NCBI GenBank assembly: GCA_027575805.1
Contig: JANBPU010000263.1
Span: forward strand, 1 to 21,666
Origin: Mycoemilia scoparia
Taxonomy: Eukaryota > Kickxellomycota > Kickxellomycetes > Kickxellales > Kickxellaceae
Length of the DNA stretch: 21,666 nucleotides
Direction of reading: 5' to 3'
Position numbers and translations under genes: made by a program. This document shows positions 9,713-18,837 of this stretch, piece by piece (position 1 is the stretch's first letter; every line of letters begins with the position of its first letter). The notes beneath the pieces are model-generated. The model was not told the origin of the DNA, made no database searches, and saw nothing but the letters and a program-made list of their open reading frames with translations.

Positions 9713-10255
9713 GTTTGTGTTATTTATCAGTTTGAAGTGGTCATGCCTGGTGGGAAGAGAGGATGTGTATATATGTATATAATTGTAGAGCTAAGCTAAA
9801 GAGAGATGGCTGTCACTGTAGCATCAAACTTGGTTGATGGACTAGTTCACAAATGTGTGCTACCAGCTAGCTGATTATAATGGTTGCGAATAATGTTGGA
9901 TGCAAGAGAGATAAATGTTGTGATGAACGTGGTTTTTTTTTCAAGAGTATTGGATATTATATTGATTTTTATAAATGTTTGTGTGTAAACATTTTTTAAT
10001 TAGCCACAATAGAACCATCTAATTGTTTGTGTGGGCTTTTTAAGAATACAAAACGGTAGTGCTAAAAGCAAAGTGATAGCATAATAATCATTAGCAAAGA
10101 AAATTTGCATAGATTCTCCCCCCAAAGAAATCATGTGTTAATCAGTTTTTTAGAATAGCCATATTACATAAACAAAATGGCATTAACATAACAAGGAAAT
10201 GCCATTGACAAAGGGATCCTTTAAAGAATTGAGGAAAGGAAATTGATTGTGTATT
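9713..10255. other. Upstream region of the 91-aa gene
   Basis: On the minus strand a TATA-like TTATATACATATATA lies about 55 to 75 nt upstream of ATG 9712 (near 9768-9783), followed by a pyrimidine-rich stretch. Further upstream the sequence is AT-rich with no visible gene. Confidence 0.35.
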
Positions 10256-10540
10256 CATATGGCCAGTTCTCCATCAAAAGGAAACAGCTTGGTATCCTTA
10301 TACATTCCCTGCAAATCGGCCCATAGCCCATATACTTTGGCTGGAGCCTGACATATTATTGGCTACTATCCAGGGTATCATTCTGGTACACCTTCAAAAG
10401 AGATTCTGCCATATGGTAAAGGTTTAGCAAATGATGCCACCAAAGAAATTACATAACAACTGACTTTTGATTAAGTGAAAACCTGAAGACCAACCTATGT
10501 TCACCATAAATTTGATCATTAGCAAAATTTCACCAATAGT
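10256..10540 (-). repeat. MITE-2-derived element
   Basis: Read on the minus strand, 10256-10430 matches the interior of the element at 14340-14470 (..CTCCAGCC..TATATGGGCTATGGGC.., GGGAATGTATAAGGATACC). Bases 10440-10540 match a decayed MITE-2 arm read inverted (ATAAATTTGATCATTAGCAA). The arm lies at the left edge of duplicated block A, in the same place as the arm before block C. Confidence 0.5.
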
Positions 10541-11205
10541 AATCAGATGTCAAATAATTCTAAATCTCTATTTCTAATGTAGGATCGTAATTCCTAAAAC
10601 TTGAGGAGCTTCTTGAAGCAATAGTTTTATTTTTCCTCCAAAAATAAAATTGTGCATCTTCCCCTAGTCTTACAACCAATAATATATTTAAAGATAGTTT
10701 TTCCAATATGTAGGAAAGGGTTTGTCTAGTTTGGTTAAAAAACCAAAGAGAATTTGTGTTTGATAATTTTCAAATAGTGGCTACTAGAGTTCTGTGTGGC
10801 ATACCTACAATTTTTACAAAAAAGTGTTATCACAATGATAAATGTTTTTGCAATATTTGCAGATCAAAATGTCCAACAAAGTCAAAATTGTCTAGAATTT
10901 TGGCTTCCTGTTTTGCATATTCTTCAACTCTACAGATGGTTTTTTGAAAATGTCATGAAAAAAAAATCAGAATGTTTACAATGTTTATGATTTTTGTATA
11001 CAACAAAGAACATGACCAAGGTAAAAATTGTGTTTCTAGCTTACAATTTGTTATTTTTGTAAGACTATCCCTAATTTTTTGGAAAACTTTAACCAACAAA
11101 GAATAGTGCCAATTTGGCATAAATAGGAAGGCCCTTTGCACATTTTGGGACAGATTATCTACCATCCTCAACAGCTTCCTCCTCCTCCATTTACTCCCTC
11201 ACAAA
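10500..11205 (+). repeat. Duplicated 5' flank, block A
   Basis: About 700 bp directly upstream of the first secreted glycoprotein gene. From about 10704 to 11170 it is nearly the same as 12483-12945 (block B), and from 10500 to the equivalent of 10863 it matches 21300-21666 (block C). Matching strings include AGGAGCTTCTTGAAGCAATA, TGTGTGGCATACCTACAATT and CATTTTGGGACAGATTATCT. Reading frames within the block are not conserved, because homopolymer runs differ in length, so a regulatory or simply duplicated flank is likelier than a gene. Confidence 0.75.
11118..11167 (+). promoter_or_regulatory. Core promoter of the first glycoprotein gene
   Basis: CATAAATAGG (TATA-like, 11118-11127) is followed by GGGACAGATTATCTACCATC at 11147-11166 and a CT-rich leader. 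The same TATA-like element and GGGACAGATTATCT string occur at 12893 and 12921 before the second gene, so this is probably the shared core promoter and start-site region. Confidence 0.5.
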
Positions 11206-11793
11206 ATGTCTGTTCTCCAGCTTCTTTGGTTCCTTTTGGTCTTACCATTCCACACAACTGCCCAACATGCTTCAGGAACCCCAGCATTAGTTTGTCCCAA
11301 TGGAACTTTGCCATATTCAAACCCAGGTTTTTTTTCAAAAAGCCTGTTGACTCCTACTGAATTTCTCACTGTTGGGATCCCTTCTACAGATGTAGAAAAA
11401 CCATTTGTTAATGATATTGGGGGGAAAGATATGTATGGAAACTCTATCAAGGGACCAAATGGTGACTTAGTATTGTTTACTTTGGATAAAGAGGAGGTAA
11501 AAATTGAATGGATTGCACGCAACATAACTGAGGTTCAAAGTGGCACTGAGAAGATTAGGTGCATTGAGGAGTACAGGATGTTGGTTTTCACCAACCCAGG
11601 CAAGATAAACCCATTCACATATATTAACAGGACTTTTGAGCTCATGATTTATGCTCCCCAGAGACTTGATAATATTACATATTATAAAGTAATCTCATCT
11701 GGCAGTCCTAAAGCATTATTCATTAGCCCTCATGAGCTCTTATTTACCCACATCTCTTTGATATCTATGTTGTTCCTTTTCAACATTTTCTAA
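11206..11793 (+). CDS. Secreted, probably GPI-anchored glycoprotein, 195 aa (family member A)
   Basis: A single-exon gene. Residues 1-20 form a signal peptide (MSVLQLLWFLLVLPFHTTAQ). The mature part has only two cysteines, Cys30 (CPNGT) and Cys119 (RCIEEY), and N-glycosylation sequons at Asn32, 106, 141 and 156. The C-terminus has small residues (SSGSP) followed by a hydrophobic tail (ISLISMLFLFNIF), as in GPI-anchor signals, so a cell-surface or wall protein is inferred. It aligns with the gene at 12980: CPN-x-T at the first Cys, GIP, EK-x-F, a second Cys 89 residues later (90 in the paralog), and a sequon about 22 residues beyond. The 5' flank and signal peptide are far better conserved between the two genes than the mature proteins. 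No known family is recognised; an adhesin-like role is only a guess. Confidence 0.72.
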   Translation: MSVLQLLWFLLVLPFHTTAQHASGTPALVCPNGTLPYSNPGFFSKSLLTPTEFLTVGIPSTDVEKPFVNDIGGKDMYGNSIKGPNGDLVLFTLDKEEVKIEWIARNITEVQSGTEKIRCIEEYRMLVFTNPGKINPFTYINRTFELMIYAPQRLDNITYYKVISSGSPKALFISPHELLFTHISLISMLFLFNIF

Positions 11794-11920
11794 CTCATTA
11801 ATATATTTTGGTAGGTACTATTAAAGTCTATTAGTCCTTAAAGGGTGATTTTCTTTATTAGTACTTATAGTAGCATCCAAAACTGTCCAGATGTTTTTAA
11901 CTTTTTGATATATTTATAAT

Positions 11921-12038
11921 ATGGATCATAATTTTTGAAGGGTGACCATTTGCTAATAGACTGTGATCACTTATTTGGCTGAGATTTCCCCTATAATCGT
12001 TGGCCACCAAAAGTCACCCTTCAAAAATTGTGATCCAT
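11921..12038. mobile_element. MITE-1 copy 4
   Basis: ATGGATCATAATTTTTGAAG at the left and CTTCAAAAATTGTGATCCAT at the right are nearly perfect inverted repeats. The interior is in the opposite orientation to the copies at 12366 and 20771. It lies 130 bp downstream of the first glycoprotein gene. Confidence 0.75.
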
Positions 12039-12365
12039 ATCTTAGTTAATAGATAACTAATCTTTTAGAAATTTATTAAGAATAAAAAACATGGACTAAG
12101 GTATGTTTGAGCAAAGTTATGTAGTCATTTCTTTATTTTAAACAAATTTATAAAAAATAGTATAAGTATATTCTAATCAAGCAAGGATTCAATAAGATAA
12201 GATTTGTCAGGAAAAACTGAAGAATAAAATAATAATACTCTAATCAAAAAGAGTGATAAGCCATGATTTAATTACCAGCCTAATTATTAAGTAATTTTAA
12301 GTAATCTAAATCACCAAAGGTCCCAAAAGTTCTGAAGGTTCTGAATGTCAGATCCAACATGATAT
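12039..12365. other. Short spacer between two MITE-1 copies
   Basis: About 330 bp of AT-rich sequence with a small direct repeat (AAAGGTCCCAAAAGTTCTGAAGGTTCTGA) at about 12315-12345. No gene was seen. It does not match the sequence left of the block at 10700 or 21500. Confidence 0.45.
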
Positions 12366-12482
12366 ATGGGCAATAATTTTTGAAGGGTAAATTTTGGTGA
12401 CCAATGATTATATGGGCAATCAAAGCTAGGTGGATGTCCAGTTTTACTAGTAAACTTTTACCCTTCAAAAATTATTACCCAT
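12366..12482. mobile_element. MITE-1 copy 5, at the left edge of block B
   Basis: ATGGGCAATAATTTTTGAAG at the left and CTTCAAAAATTATTACCCAT at the right form inverted repeats. Homology between blocks A and B begins exactly at its right end (ATGTAGGAA at 12481 versus ATGTAGGAA at 10709). The element therefore marks the truncation point of block B. Confidence 0.78.
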
Positions 12483-12979
12483 ATGTAGGAAGGGGCTTGT
12501 CTAGTTTGGCTAAAAAACCAAAGAGAAATTGTATTTGATAATGTTCAAACAGTAGCTACTACAGCTCTGTGTGGCATACCTACAATTTTTACAAAAAAGT
12601 GTTATCGCAATGAAAATTTGTTTTTGCAATATTTGCATATCAAAATGTCCAACAAAGTCAAAATTGTCTAGAATTTTGGCTTCCTGTTTTGCATATTCTT
12701 CAACTCTACAAATGGTTTTTTGAAAATGTCATGAAAAAAAATCAGAATGTTAACAATGTTTATGATTTTTGTATACAACAAAGAACATGACCAAAATAAA
12801 AATTGTGTTTCTAGCTTACAATTTGTTATTTTTGCAAGACAATCCCTAGTTTCTTTAGATTTTTCAACCAATACAGAACATCACCAATTTTGCATAAATA
12901 GGGAGGCCCTTAGCACATTTTGGGACAGATTATCTACCATCCCCTACCCATTCGCCTACTCATCCTCTTGTGCACAAAA
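12483..12979 (+). repeat. Duplicated 5' flank, block B
   Basis: It is nearly identical to 10704-11170, running from TAGTTTGGCTAAAAAACC through the TATA-like CATAAATAGG (12893-12902) and GGGACAGATTATCTACCATC (12921-12940). After that the leader diverges until the ATG. In its first 145 bp it is closer to block C (21515-21666) than to block A: one mismatch was seen over the last 110 bases. Confidence 0.78.
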
Positions 12980-13876
12980 ATGAATGCTTTCCAGCTTCTT
13001 TTGTTTCTTTTTCTCCTGCAGCTTCTTTTATCTGCTGAGCATGCTTTAGGAAACCCAACACTTCCAACAAGTATGCCAACAAGCAGTGCAAAGGAGATGG
13101 AGAACTATTGGCTCGGTATGCAGAATGAAACTTATTCATTAGAAGCAGCACCAACGATTTCAACCTCCAAGCATAGAAAACCGAGAAAGCCGAGAAAGCC
13201 AAGAAAGCCAAAAAAGTCGTCATCAGGAGTGGTGTCAACAAGAACTACAACTACAACTACAAGTGTAACTACAGCTGCGACTACAATTGTAACTACAACT
13301 GCACTACCAACAGCAGAACCAACATTTGTTCCTCGTCCTGTAACTGGCTTTGGATTAGGATGTCCCAACTCTACTGTATTGTATGAAAAACACAGTTTTG
13401 GTGGCAATCTAACTGATATTCCTGTAACCCGTGGTATTCCTATTGGGATGCCTCCTCCAAATGATGAAAAGATATTTACATTTAATGTTAAAAGCATGAT
13501 AGCTAATGATAGCTACATTGTTTTGCCAAAGAATGATTACATTATAATAACTAGGATTGGTGAATATTTTGAATTTCTGTGGCAAACAACTAGGTACACT
13601 CATCACAGTTATAATTATGAGGACATATACTGCGTTCCGCAGCAATGGGCCCTTATTCGAGATGCAAATGACCCTGCTAAGTTCATGTATGGAAACAACA
13701 CTTACAAAATGATGAGATTTCTTCCTCAAATTTTTCCAAACAAAACATTTGTTGTAAACCCAACAAGTGGTAGTGGATTAGCAGCGGTGCCATGGTTGTT
13801 GCCCATTAGTTCGACTAAGGGACAGATTGTGTATTTCTTTAGTATACTTTCTGCGTCTTACTTTTTTGGCTTTTAA
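12980..13876 (+). CDS. Secreted, probably GPI-anchored glycoprotein with Thr-rich stalk, 298 aa (family member B)
   Basis: A single-exon gene starting at ATG 12980; the in-frame extension upstream lies in the shared leader. Residues 1-20 are a signal peptide (MNAFQLLLFLFLLQLLLSAE), close to that of member A. Next come a linker, a basic KPR repeat (about residues 66-78: four tandem K-P-R/K units), a Thr-rich stretch (about 87-108) suited to O-mannosylation, then the family domain with Cys128 (CPNST) and Cys218 (YCVPQ), 90 residues apart. Sequons lie at Asn49, 130, 143, 176, 239 and 254. The end (TSGSG, then IVYFFSILSASYFFGF) resembles a GPI-anchor signal. Compared with member A it has about 95 extra residues between signal peptide and domain, giving it a stalk. 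Location at the cell surface is inferred; function is unknown. Confidence 0.74.
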   Translation: MNAFQLLLFLFLLQLLLSAEHALGNPTLPTSMPTSSAKEMENYWLGMQNETYSLEAAPTISTSKHRKPRKPRKPRKPKKSSSGVVSTRTTTTTTSVTTAATTIVTTTALPTAEPTFVPRPVTGFGLGCPNSTVLYEKHSFGGNLTDIPVTRGIPIGMPPPNDEKIFTFNVKSMIANDSYIVLPKNDYIIITRIGEYFEFLWQTTRYTHHSYNYEDIYCVPQQWALIRDANDPAKFMYGNNTYKMMRFLPQIFPNKTFVVNPTSGSGLAAVPWLLPISSTKGQIVYFFSILSASYFFGF

Positions 13877-13916
13877 GCTGTTATTTTTGTTTTTAATGTG
13901 CATTCATTAAAAAACC

Positions 13917-13926
13917 AATAAATAAA
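13917..13926 (+). terminator. Polyadenylation signal of the second glycoprotein gene
   Basis: AATAAATAAA lies about 40 nt after the stop codon, in the usual position for a eukaryotic poly(A) signal. Confidence 0.45.
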
Positions 13927-14100
13927 TAGCTTAAAAACAGAAAACTTTCAAGTATTCTTGAGTATATATAAATGAGAGCGTATATCATGGTTTAAAATTG
14001 CTAGTTTATATTATAATAATACAAATATTATCAAATTATAAATTGCTCTAACAAATTTTACCCTATTAATTGAATACAAGAGGTTCTCAATAAATGACAG

Positions 14101-14236
14101 GATTTCACTAGCGATCAAATTTATGGTAGACAGAAAAGGGCCCTCATCAGACTTTAGCTCAATCATGAGCCATTAGATAAGCAACTCCTGTGGGGACCCA
14201 CCATTTTGCTCAAAGCCTCATGGGCTTTGACTACAT
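14101..14236 (+). repeat. MITE-2 arm
   Basis: The full arm is present: CACTAGCGATCAAATTTATG, GTAGACAGAAAAGGGCCC, TAGCTCAATCATGAGCC, GCAACTCCTGTGGGGACC, CAAAGCCTCATGGGCTTTGA. It is closest to the arm at 18990-19112. Confidence 0.6.
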
Positions 14237-14264
14237 GTACATTAAATATATACTATAGTATGTT

Positions 14265-14550
14265 AATTCTAGGAGTTCACAAGGCCTTAAACCAAAATAG
14301 TGGTTTCTCAGAAGCTGCATATCAAATGAGAGAGTCTCCTCTAAAAGGGTGGTACTAGGACATTCCCTTGGATACCAACCAATCACCACTGAGACTCCAG
14401 CTAAAATGTATGGGTTGTGGGCTGGTTCACTGGGAATGTATAATGTATCTATCTGTTCCCTTTTAGTGGAGAATTTACCAAATGTTCTCTAGTTGAACCA
14501 AAAACAGAGGGACCCACTTCTAACCAAGGCGTTGTGAATTCTGCCCATGT
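14265..14550. mobile_element. MITE-2 element with two opposed ends
   Basis: The left end (GAGTTCACAAGGCCTTAAAC) and right end (CAAGGCGTTGTGAATTCTG) are inverted copies of the MITE-2 terminus, about 285 bp apart. The interior (GACTCCAGCTAAAATGTATG.., GGGAATGTATAATGTATC) recurs at 10256-10430 inverted and in part at 4425 and 16465. It has no coding capacity. Confidence 0.55.
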
Positions 14551-14762
14551 TTTTGTTTAAAAAAGACAATAATGGTATTCAAACAAGATCAAAACTACTA
14601 TCAAAATGATTTGTGGTGGGTGGTATACAAAAGGATTCAAAATAAATTTGATTAATAATAATAATAGGTGATGCTGAAATAATAATGGCTACGATGGCGA
14701 TAATAATACTGTGTGTTGTAGTATAAGCTACTCGAATACTCATACTCTCTCTTTCTGGAGGA

Positions 14763-16014
14763 TTATTGAGAATAGTAAACCCGATCAATCAATTTGGACA
14801 CGACCAAATACAAAAATATACCTAAAAATAGTAACCATTTCTTGCCAAAGTTTATGTTTAACATCCACCACGTTGTTCGGTTCTGTTGCTGTTGATCTTT
14901 TGTTGTTGCCACTTGTAGTTGTTTCTGTGATGCTGAAGGAGAGGGATTTAAACCAATTTGTTGTTCATTTACATTATTTGAACTACTATCTTTGTTGGCT
15001 GCAACTGTATCATCATCAGTAAGGGGAGAGTTTGTGCTATAGCTAGGGAGAAGTTGTTTATGTGTTACATTTCTTTGGCGAATATTTGGGGATGTATCAT
15101 TATTGGCTTGCGTGGTTTTAGTATCATTTTCGCCTTCTTTTTGATGTTTCATTAAGCTTGGCCGCATTCTCACCTGGCGACTTCTGCTGTTGCTATTGTC
15201 CTCATCATCGCCGTTATTGTCGGAGTTCTTATCGCTGCTACTCTCCTTCTTTGGGGTAAATTCTGGTAAAGGAGCTGGGACTGGAAAACAAAGTTCTGGA
15301 AACACGTCTACAAAAAGGGTTGTATAAAATCAACGGGGGATGGAAATGTGGTTGATTGGTTTACAATTAGCAAATATATACATATTGATTAGAATGGTGT
15401 AATAAAAATAGTAACAACGACAACTAAAGTTGGTGATTTGATATTTACTTTTGAATGTGGGGTTGGCCAAGTTGAATGCGTGCGATTTCCTTGATAAGTT
15501 TTGGCGAGTCTTTTCTGTTGTCCTGATACCACCGGCTGTCATTTCATCTTCCACCATAAACGACAAAAGACCAGTGAGGATTGTAGATACAGACCAAGCC
15601 GGGTTCCACAAGTTGGGGTGGAAGTTACTCATGGTTGTGCAAATATTTGTGTTTACGTCAAAGCGGCCTATAGAAACAAATTGTGTGTAAGCAAGTGTGT
15701 GCGGGAAATAATAGCCAATAGTAGTCGTAGTTGTAGTATTAGTACAGCTGTGGCGATATGGTATAATGGCGGGAGAACTTACCATTAGGAGTGATCATTT
15801 GAATAGCAGGAGGTTTGTATGGATAATCTTGTGGGAACTTTAGTCGACCATGGTACTCGCCACCCTCATAGGGTGTTTCCTGAGGACCTCGTAACACGTA
15901 GTGCCACTCTAGGATATTTGACTCAAGGGGTTTGGCTACAATGTAAGGTGGTGGGTTTTGTCTCATTAGGCGGTATTCTTTGTTTAGGCGCTTTACTGCC
16001 ACTTTGGAGGCCAT
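14763..16014 (-). CDS. UBC6: Ubc6-type ubiquitin-conjugating enzyme E2, ER tail-anchored, three exons
   Basis: Exons are 16014-15783, 15667-15449 and 15307-14763, with introns 15782-15668 (GTAAGT..TATAG) and 15448-15308 (GTAAAT..TGTAG), both phase 1; the joined product is 331 aa. In family terms this is the ER-membrane E2 of ER-associated degradation, which passes ubiquitin to misfolded proteins with membrane E3 ligases. The UBC fold is clear: KRLNKEY and NPPPYIVAKPLESNILEWHY at residues about 8-39, GPQETPYEGGEYHGRLKFP, then YPYKPPAIQMITPNG. The catalytic Cys is residue 87 (NTNICTTMSNFHP), the same number as in yeast Ubc6, followed by WNPAWSVSTILTGLLSFM. A polar Ser/Asn/Asp/Gln-rich linker (about 170-300) leads to one C-terminal membrane segment (WLLFLGIFLYLVV) near the end. 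All key residues seen are intact. Confidence 0.94.
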
Positions 16015-16937
16015 GCTTGTTCTAATTGTTTTGGTAAACTCAATTTATGAGTGCAAATGAATGTATATTTAAGTCTGGGGTAAGCAAAAGGGAGGGAGAG
16101 AGAAATGCGAATTAATGGGTGGTTTATATAGATACTGTGGTGGGACTAAAAATAAGATATCAAATAAATAGTTTGAATTCGTTTTGTTGATAAAGGAAGA
16201 GGTTGGTTTTAGAAGTAAATTGAAATAAAATGCTAAGTATTAGTGGAACTAGTGAGTGAGCTTGTATTAGAAAAGCAAAAAGGTCAGTGTTAGTAAGTGT
16301 GGGGTGAAAGAAGGGATGGGCACTGTGAGCCAAGAGTCAGCAAGCCATTTTCAACATGCGCACAAAAATAGGTTTTGAACTATTGGTGGCACATGAGTGG
16401 TTGCCACTGATTTGATAAATAGATCTGGTAATCATCTCAACCTACTCACAAACATGCCTAATATAATGTCCTCTAAAAAGGGTACTAGAATAAACCCTTC
16501 AATATCAACCCTAAAATGTATGACCTATGGGCCAAACTTGCAGGGAGCATTTGAGAGTTTCATATTGTTGCCTAGTTAATATGTAGATACCATTTATGAT
16601 GCCTAAAACATTTGTTTATTGGAAAATGATGTTGAAACTCCCAGTATTACTGAGATAGTTAGATGATAATATGTGTTAAATAAAGTCAATATTGATATTA
16701 TACCCTGTGATGCGTGTGCGGAATTTCATACTTCAAAAATAGCCTTATTTGGACCATTATTTCAACATCTAGTAAATAAACTTGTAGTGTAATAAATATT
16801 ATATGCATCAGTTTTTGATTATATAAGTGTGGATTGAGAAATATTTCTTCCTCTGCTTTGCGACGAATACACATTGTATCATAGCTGCCAACCCCATGAG
16901 ACTTATCACCGCATAGTCTTTTGATATTTTTATCATT
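16015..16937. other. UBC6 upstream region and spacer
   Basis: No gene was seen. Bases 16465-16560 (CCTCTAAAAAGGGTACTAG.., CCTAAAATGTATGACCTATG..) match the interior of the MITE-2 element at 14340-14440, so this is a decayed fragment. The rest is AT-rich. Confidence 0.4.
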
Positions 16938-17262
16938 ATGTCAATCAGCTCAAAGAAAAGACGGAAAAGCAAGGGCCGTAACAATTGTTAAAGAAACAGT
17001 CAAGTAGAAGTTATAATCACGATGTTTTGGATAAATGGATCGAGAAAAGCAAAGCTGTGATTGTGATAAAGCCATTGGGTCCTGATGTCTTTTATAACAC
17101 AATTTTCACTTTCTTGAATCATTTCCCTCTGTCATTGCCCATGCCTCGATATTCTCATGTGTGTGCCAGCATTCTACTAAGCAAGTCGAAACATTGCTGC
17201 GTGAAGGCATCACGAAAAATTACTATCGTTTGAATGATCTTAATTGTCCTAATTTGATTTAG
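16938..17262 (+). pseudogene. Possible broken coding remnant
   Basis: ATG 16938 opens a short Lys/Arg-rich frame (MSISSKKRRKSKGR..) that stops after 17 codons. A second frame from about 16985 reads ..HDVLDKWIEKSKAVIVIKPLGP.. to about 17140. A third, from 17170, reads HSTKQVETLLREGITKNYYR.. to TAG 17260-17262. Each piece has protein-like composition but they lie in different frames, and no convincing splice sites join them. A decayed gene or transposon fragment is the simplest reading; no family is recognised. Confidence 0.25.
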
Positions 17263-17653
17263 AGCTAGGAGTTTCAGCTCTGATGGTGTTGTGATCGTTA
17301 TTTGGGTGTGAACCTTTTAACCTAACCTTGACTTTATAATTCGAAAGAGAAATGCATGTTCTTTAACATAATTTTTGATAGATTCATTACTAATAATTAA
17401 ACATCTACAACAAATGTTTTCATTATTATCATTTGACAATATTTTTACTAGATAATATTATTCCAAAACATCCATAGTTGAAAATTAATTCTCAACGATA
17501 GCGACTGTGTACAACTTGATCAAAAACTATTTCAAATTAATAAATAGGTTGTATTTATTTGATAATGAAATTGTTAAAAAATCCTTTATTAAAAGAAATA
17601 ACATCAAACGTCTACTACAACTACTGCTATTTCTGCTCCTGTTGCTGTGATTA
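17263..17653. other. Spacer downstream of the six-cysteine gene
   Basis: AT-rich; nothing recognised apart from the 3' flank of the minus-strand gene ending at 17654. Confidence 0.45.
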
Positions 17654-17932
17654 TTATTGGAGAGTAGCCTTATTGGGACCTTCATTACAACAATTGGTGA
17701 AATGTTCAGTATTAATATCATACAACCAACATGCTCCAGTGCTCGGTTGGAACATGAATGCTCCAGGATGTGTTTCGGTTTCTGCTTTCTTGCAACATTG
17801 CAAAGTATTGACAGCGCTAATCTTAGTACCTTTAGTTCCACAATATCCTATAAGCCCGATTCTGGCAACTGTGAGAGTGGGAAGAAGAGCAAATGTAGTT
17901 ATAGTAACAAGAGTGGTGGTGGTGAGTTTCAT
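17654..17932 (-). CDS. Small secreted six-cysteine protein, 92 aa
   Basis: A single exon. The N-terminus MKLTTTTLVTITTFALLPTL followed by TVA is a signal peptide, with cleavage likely near residue 23. The mature peptide of about 69 aa holds six cysteines at 31, 46, 47, 68, 81 and 82, i.e. C-x14-CC-x20-C-x12-CC, enough for three disulfides. The stretch HPGAFMFQPSTGACWLYD faintly recalls PAN/apple-type segments, but the assignment is not secure. It is not a hydrophobin, as two cysteines and the C-CC-C spacing are missing. A TATA box lies 134 nt upstream. It fits the general class of small secreted cysteine-rich fungal proteins; whether it acts on a host, on other microbes or in the wall cannot be told. 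Confidence 0.68.
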   Translation of the reverse strand: MKLTTTTLVTITTFALLPTLTVARIGLIGYCGTKGTKISAVNTLQCCKKAETETHPGAFMFQPSTGACWLYDINTEHFTNCCNEGPNKATLQ

Positions 17933-18065
17933 TGTTGGATTAGATTGATAATGGATGGAAAGAAGAACTGTGCGTGTGTGGATGGGCTGGTGCTGCCGTT
18001 GGCGATAGTTGTAATCCGAATGGAGAAATGATATTGTTGGGAACTGGTGGGGAGAGATTGTAGGC

Positions 18066-18072
18066 TTTATAA
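18066..18072 (-). promoter_or_regulatory. TATA box of the six-cysteine gene
   Basis: The reverse strand reads TTTATAAAGCC upstream of ATG 17932, with about 130 nt of leader. It is the only good TATA element in this interval. Confidence 0.5.
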
Positions 18073-18597
18073 AACAAAATTTCGTTTTGTATCAAAATGC
18101 GCTTGGTAATATACTAGCCAACAAGTCAGCAGTGAGGATAATTATACAACTTTCTGTTTACCTGGTATATCAACCAATAAAGCATAGGAATCAACTGTAA
18201 TGTTACATCATCAATAGTTGATTGTTGAGTATTAGCTAGCTTTACCAATATACTACAAAGAGGATCTTTTGATGTGTGGCACATAAATGAATGGAAATAA
18301 CGAGTGTTTGCCAACACCTAGTCCAATATTGAGAATTCATAAACGAGGTAATGAATATTGCTAATTAATCCAAATCCATCCAGGCAAAGTTCATTATAGT
18401 AGCTATAGCTGTTATGGAGAGCAAGCAATTCCCGAGATGCTTGGGAATATAGAATGCTTATAAACAATGTATTTATTAATTAAAAATCAATTAAAGAATC
18501 TCCTGGGGTAGTTTATACATGACTTAGAGCCATACAAGGATTCAATTACTTATCAATATAGCAGTAGGATTAGCAGCAGGTCGAATTAAAGGAAATA
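18073..18597. other. Intergenic spacer
   Basis: No gene was seen. Bases 18195-18235 contain an imperfect palindrome around CATCAATAGTTGATTG. The minus-strand ORF at 18126-18317 has no supporting features. Confidence 0.4.
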
Positions 18598-18728
18598 GGT
18601 AGTTATTTTTGAGGGACCAAGTTTTACTATTAGGCCAGTTTCAACTTGCATACTGGCCAGCCTATATTTTCATTGACTAATGCATCATTATGCACAATTT
18701 ACATTTAGCCCTAAAAAAATAACTACCC
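18598..18728. mobile_element. MITE-1 copy 6
   Basis: GGTAGTTATTTTTGAGGGAC at the left and GCCCTAAAAAAATAACTACC at the right are inverted repeats. The interior is the inverted counterpart of the copy at 4901 (CAGTTTCAACTTGCATAC), slightly longer than other copies. Confidence 0.68.
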
Positions 18729-18837
18729 AAATATGTATTGGTTTATTCTTGACATAAGTAGCCAGCATACTTTCTATTAATGGCCAACCTCTACCTCGTG
18801 AGCTACAAAATCAGAAAGCATTTAAATATAATACAAG

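Noticed and set aside
10953..11171. Minus-strand ORF in block A with a similar one in block B (12668-12871)
   Set aside because: They resemble each other only because the DNA is duplicated; A-run length differences shift the frame and the ends differ, so coding is not conserved.
12747..12983. 78-aa plus-strand ORF in block B upstream of the glycoprotein gene
   Set aside because: It crosses the core promoter and leader, and the equivalent frame in block A is not kept.
13132..13497. Minus-strand ORF rich in Val and Gly opposite the Thr-rich region
   Set aside because: It is the reverse of ACT/ACA Thr codons in the real gene.
15330..15785. Separate 151-aa minus-strand gene, and plus-strand ORFs 15451-15788
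   Set aside because: The first is UBC6 exon 2 read into both introns; the plus-strand frames are its shadows.
17654..17932. Hydrophobin assignment for the six-cysteine protein
   Set aside because: Hydrophobins have eight cysteines in C-CC-C-C-CC-C order; this has six in C-CC-C-CC order.
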